Part shown: piece after piece, positions 12,668 to 12,969 of the stretch
Numbering within the stretch: the first letter of the stretch is position 1
Layout of the letters: every line of letters starts with the position of its first letter
NCBI GenBank assembly: GCA_021735565.1
Contig: JAIPGT010000013.1
Coordinates: 1 to 12,969, forward strand
Direction: 5' to 3'
Length of the DNA: 12,969 bases
Source of the DNA: Patescibacteria group bacterium
Lineage (GTDB): Bacteria; Patescibacteria; ABY1; JAGPKW01
The notes under the pieces: generated by a model
What the model saw: only the letters and a program-made list of their open reading frames with translations
Database searches by the model: none
Told to the model about the DNA's origin: nothing
Made by a program: the position numbers and the translations under genes

Positions 12668-12969
12668 ATGAAACTTAAGTTTTTTCTACCTTTATTTTTA
12701 GGTATATTATTTGTTTCTTCTTTTGTATTTGCTAAAGATATACAAGTTGTAACTGATGAAGGTATATTTGTTCTTGACTCAGAAACAGGTGAAGTTAAAA
12801 GTAAAATTACTAGTGAAGGTTATGATAGTGATGCTGATGGTATTTATACGGGAGAAGGAGATGATGTTTATTTAAATATAGACACCAATACCACACTTGT
12901 TTCTAAAGGGGCAGGTGGTTTTTTGGTTGGATCTTCTGATTCTGGAGCTTCTAGACTTCATGTTAGTCC
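12668..12969 (+). CDS. Secreted or surface protein with signal peptide (partial)
   Basis: An open frame from the ATG at 12668 runs to the right edge (100 codons seen, no stop). It begins MKLKFFLPLFLGILFVSSFVFA, a classical Sec signal peptide with a two-lysine n-region, a hydrophobic core and a likely cleavage after VFA (before KD). The mature part is acidic and rich in Gly, Ser, Asp and Thr (SEGYDSDADGIYTGEGDD, then GAGGFLVGSSDSG), with alternating hydrophobic residues that suggest beta structure. I do not recognise a family. Another ATG at 12664 is in a frame that stops after four codons. Codon use is like the neighbours. Confidence 0.7.
   Translation, partial: MKLKFFLPLFLGILFVSSFVFAKDIQVVTDEGIFVLDSETGEVKSKITSEGYDSDADGIYTGEGDDVYLNIDTNTTLVSKGAGGFLVGSSDSGASRLHVS

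Noticed and set aside
1..12969. Alternative genetic code with UGA as Gly or Trp
   Set aside because: All large conserved genes are full length without in-frame TGA, and Trp uses TGG.

Overview
This 13-kb window comes from a very AT-rich bacterial chromosome; coding and non-coding DNA alike are dominated by A/T runs. Compact housekeeping genes, weak or absent Shine-Dalgarno sites, TAA as the only stop codon used, and short variants of standard proteins (an ATP synthase epsilon subunit without its C-terminal domain, a UvrC without its C-terminal helix-hairpin-helix domain) suggest a reduced-genome lineage such as Patescibacteria/CPR. That placement is inference: there is no rRNA or other phylogenetic anchor here. 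UGA is not reassigned, because full-length genes read through cleanly with the standard bacterial code.

Layout, left to right. (1) Positions 1-410: the end of atpD and a short atpC, closed by a hairpin terminator at 421-456. (2) Positions 421-833: about 400 bp of very AT-rich DNA with one perfect and several near-perfect DnaA boxes, then a good sigma70-type promoter, dnaN (sliding clamp) and a DciA-like helicase-loader gene. This is a plausible replication-origin neighbourhood. (3) A class A penicillin-binding protein on the minus strand, meeting dciA tail to tail with overlapping stop codons. (4) Divergent from it, a plus-strand run: tyrS, an unrecognised small membrane protein gene, a SAM methyltransferase, ppaC (family II pyrophosphatase) and yraN. 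(5) A 473-bp convergent intergenic region rich in palindromes. (6) nusA and uvrC on the minus strand. (7) The start of a secreted protein gene on the plus strand, cut by the window edge.

The most striking feature is a family of short, GC-rich, perfect or near-perfect palindromes in the right-hand third (8.9-12.6 kb). Each carries a GTAG tetranucleotide at the 5' foot of the hairpin, the architecture of REP sequences handled by REP-associated tyrosine transposases (RAYTs). I count nine GTAG-footed elements. Six are intergenic. Three lie inside uvrC, each in frame, and each contributes a near-identical peptide, (S/P)-V-Q-R-(S/L)-L-D, at a position that looks like a surface loop. The arm sequences differ between copies while pairing is kept, so hairpin structure rather than sequence is conserved. 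Some copies are nested or composite, one may serve as the nusA terminator, and two form a 306-bp unit resembling a MITE or BIME. The situation resembles the protein-coding Rickettsia palindromic elements, but with a REP/RAYT-type foot.
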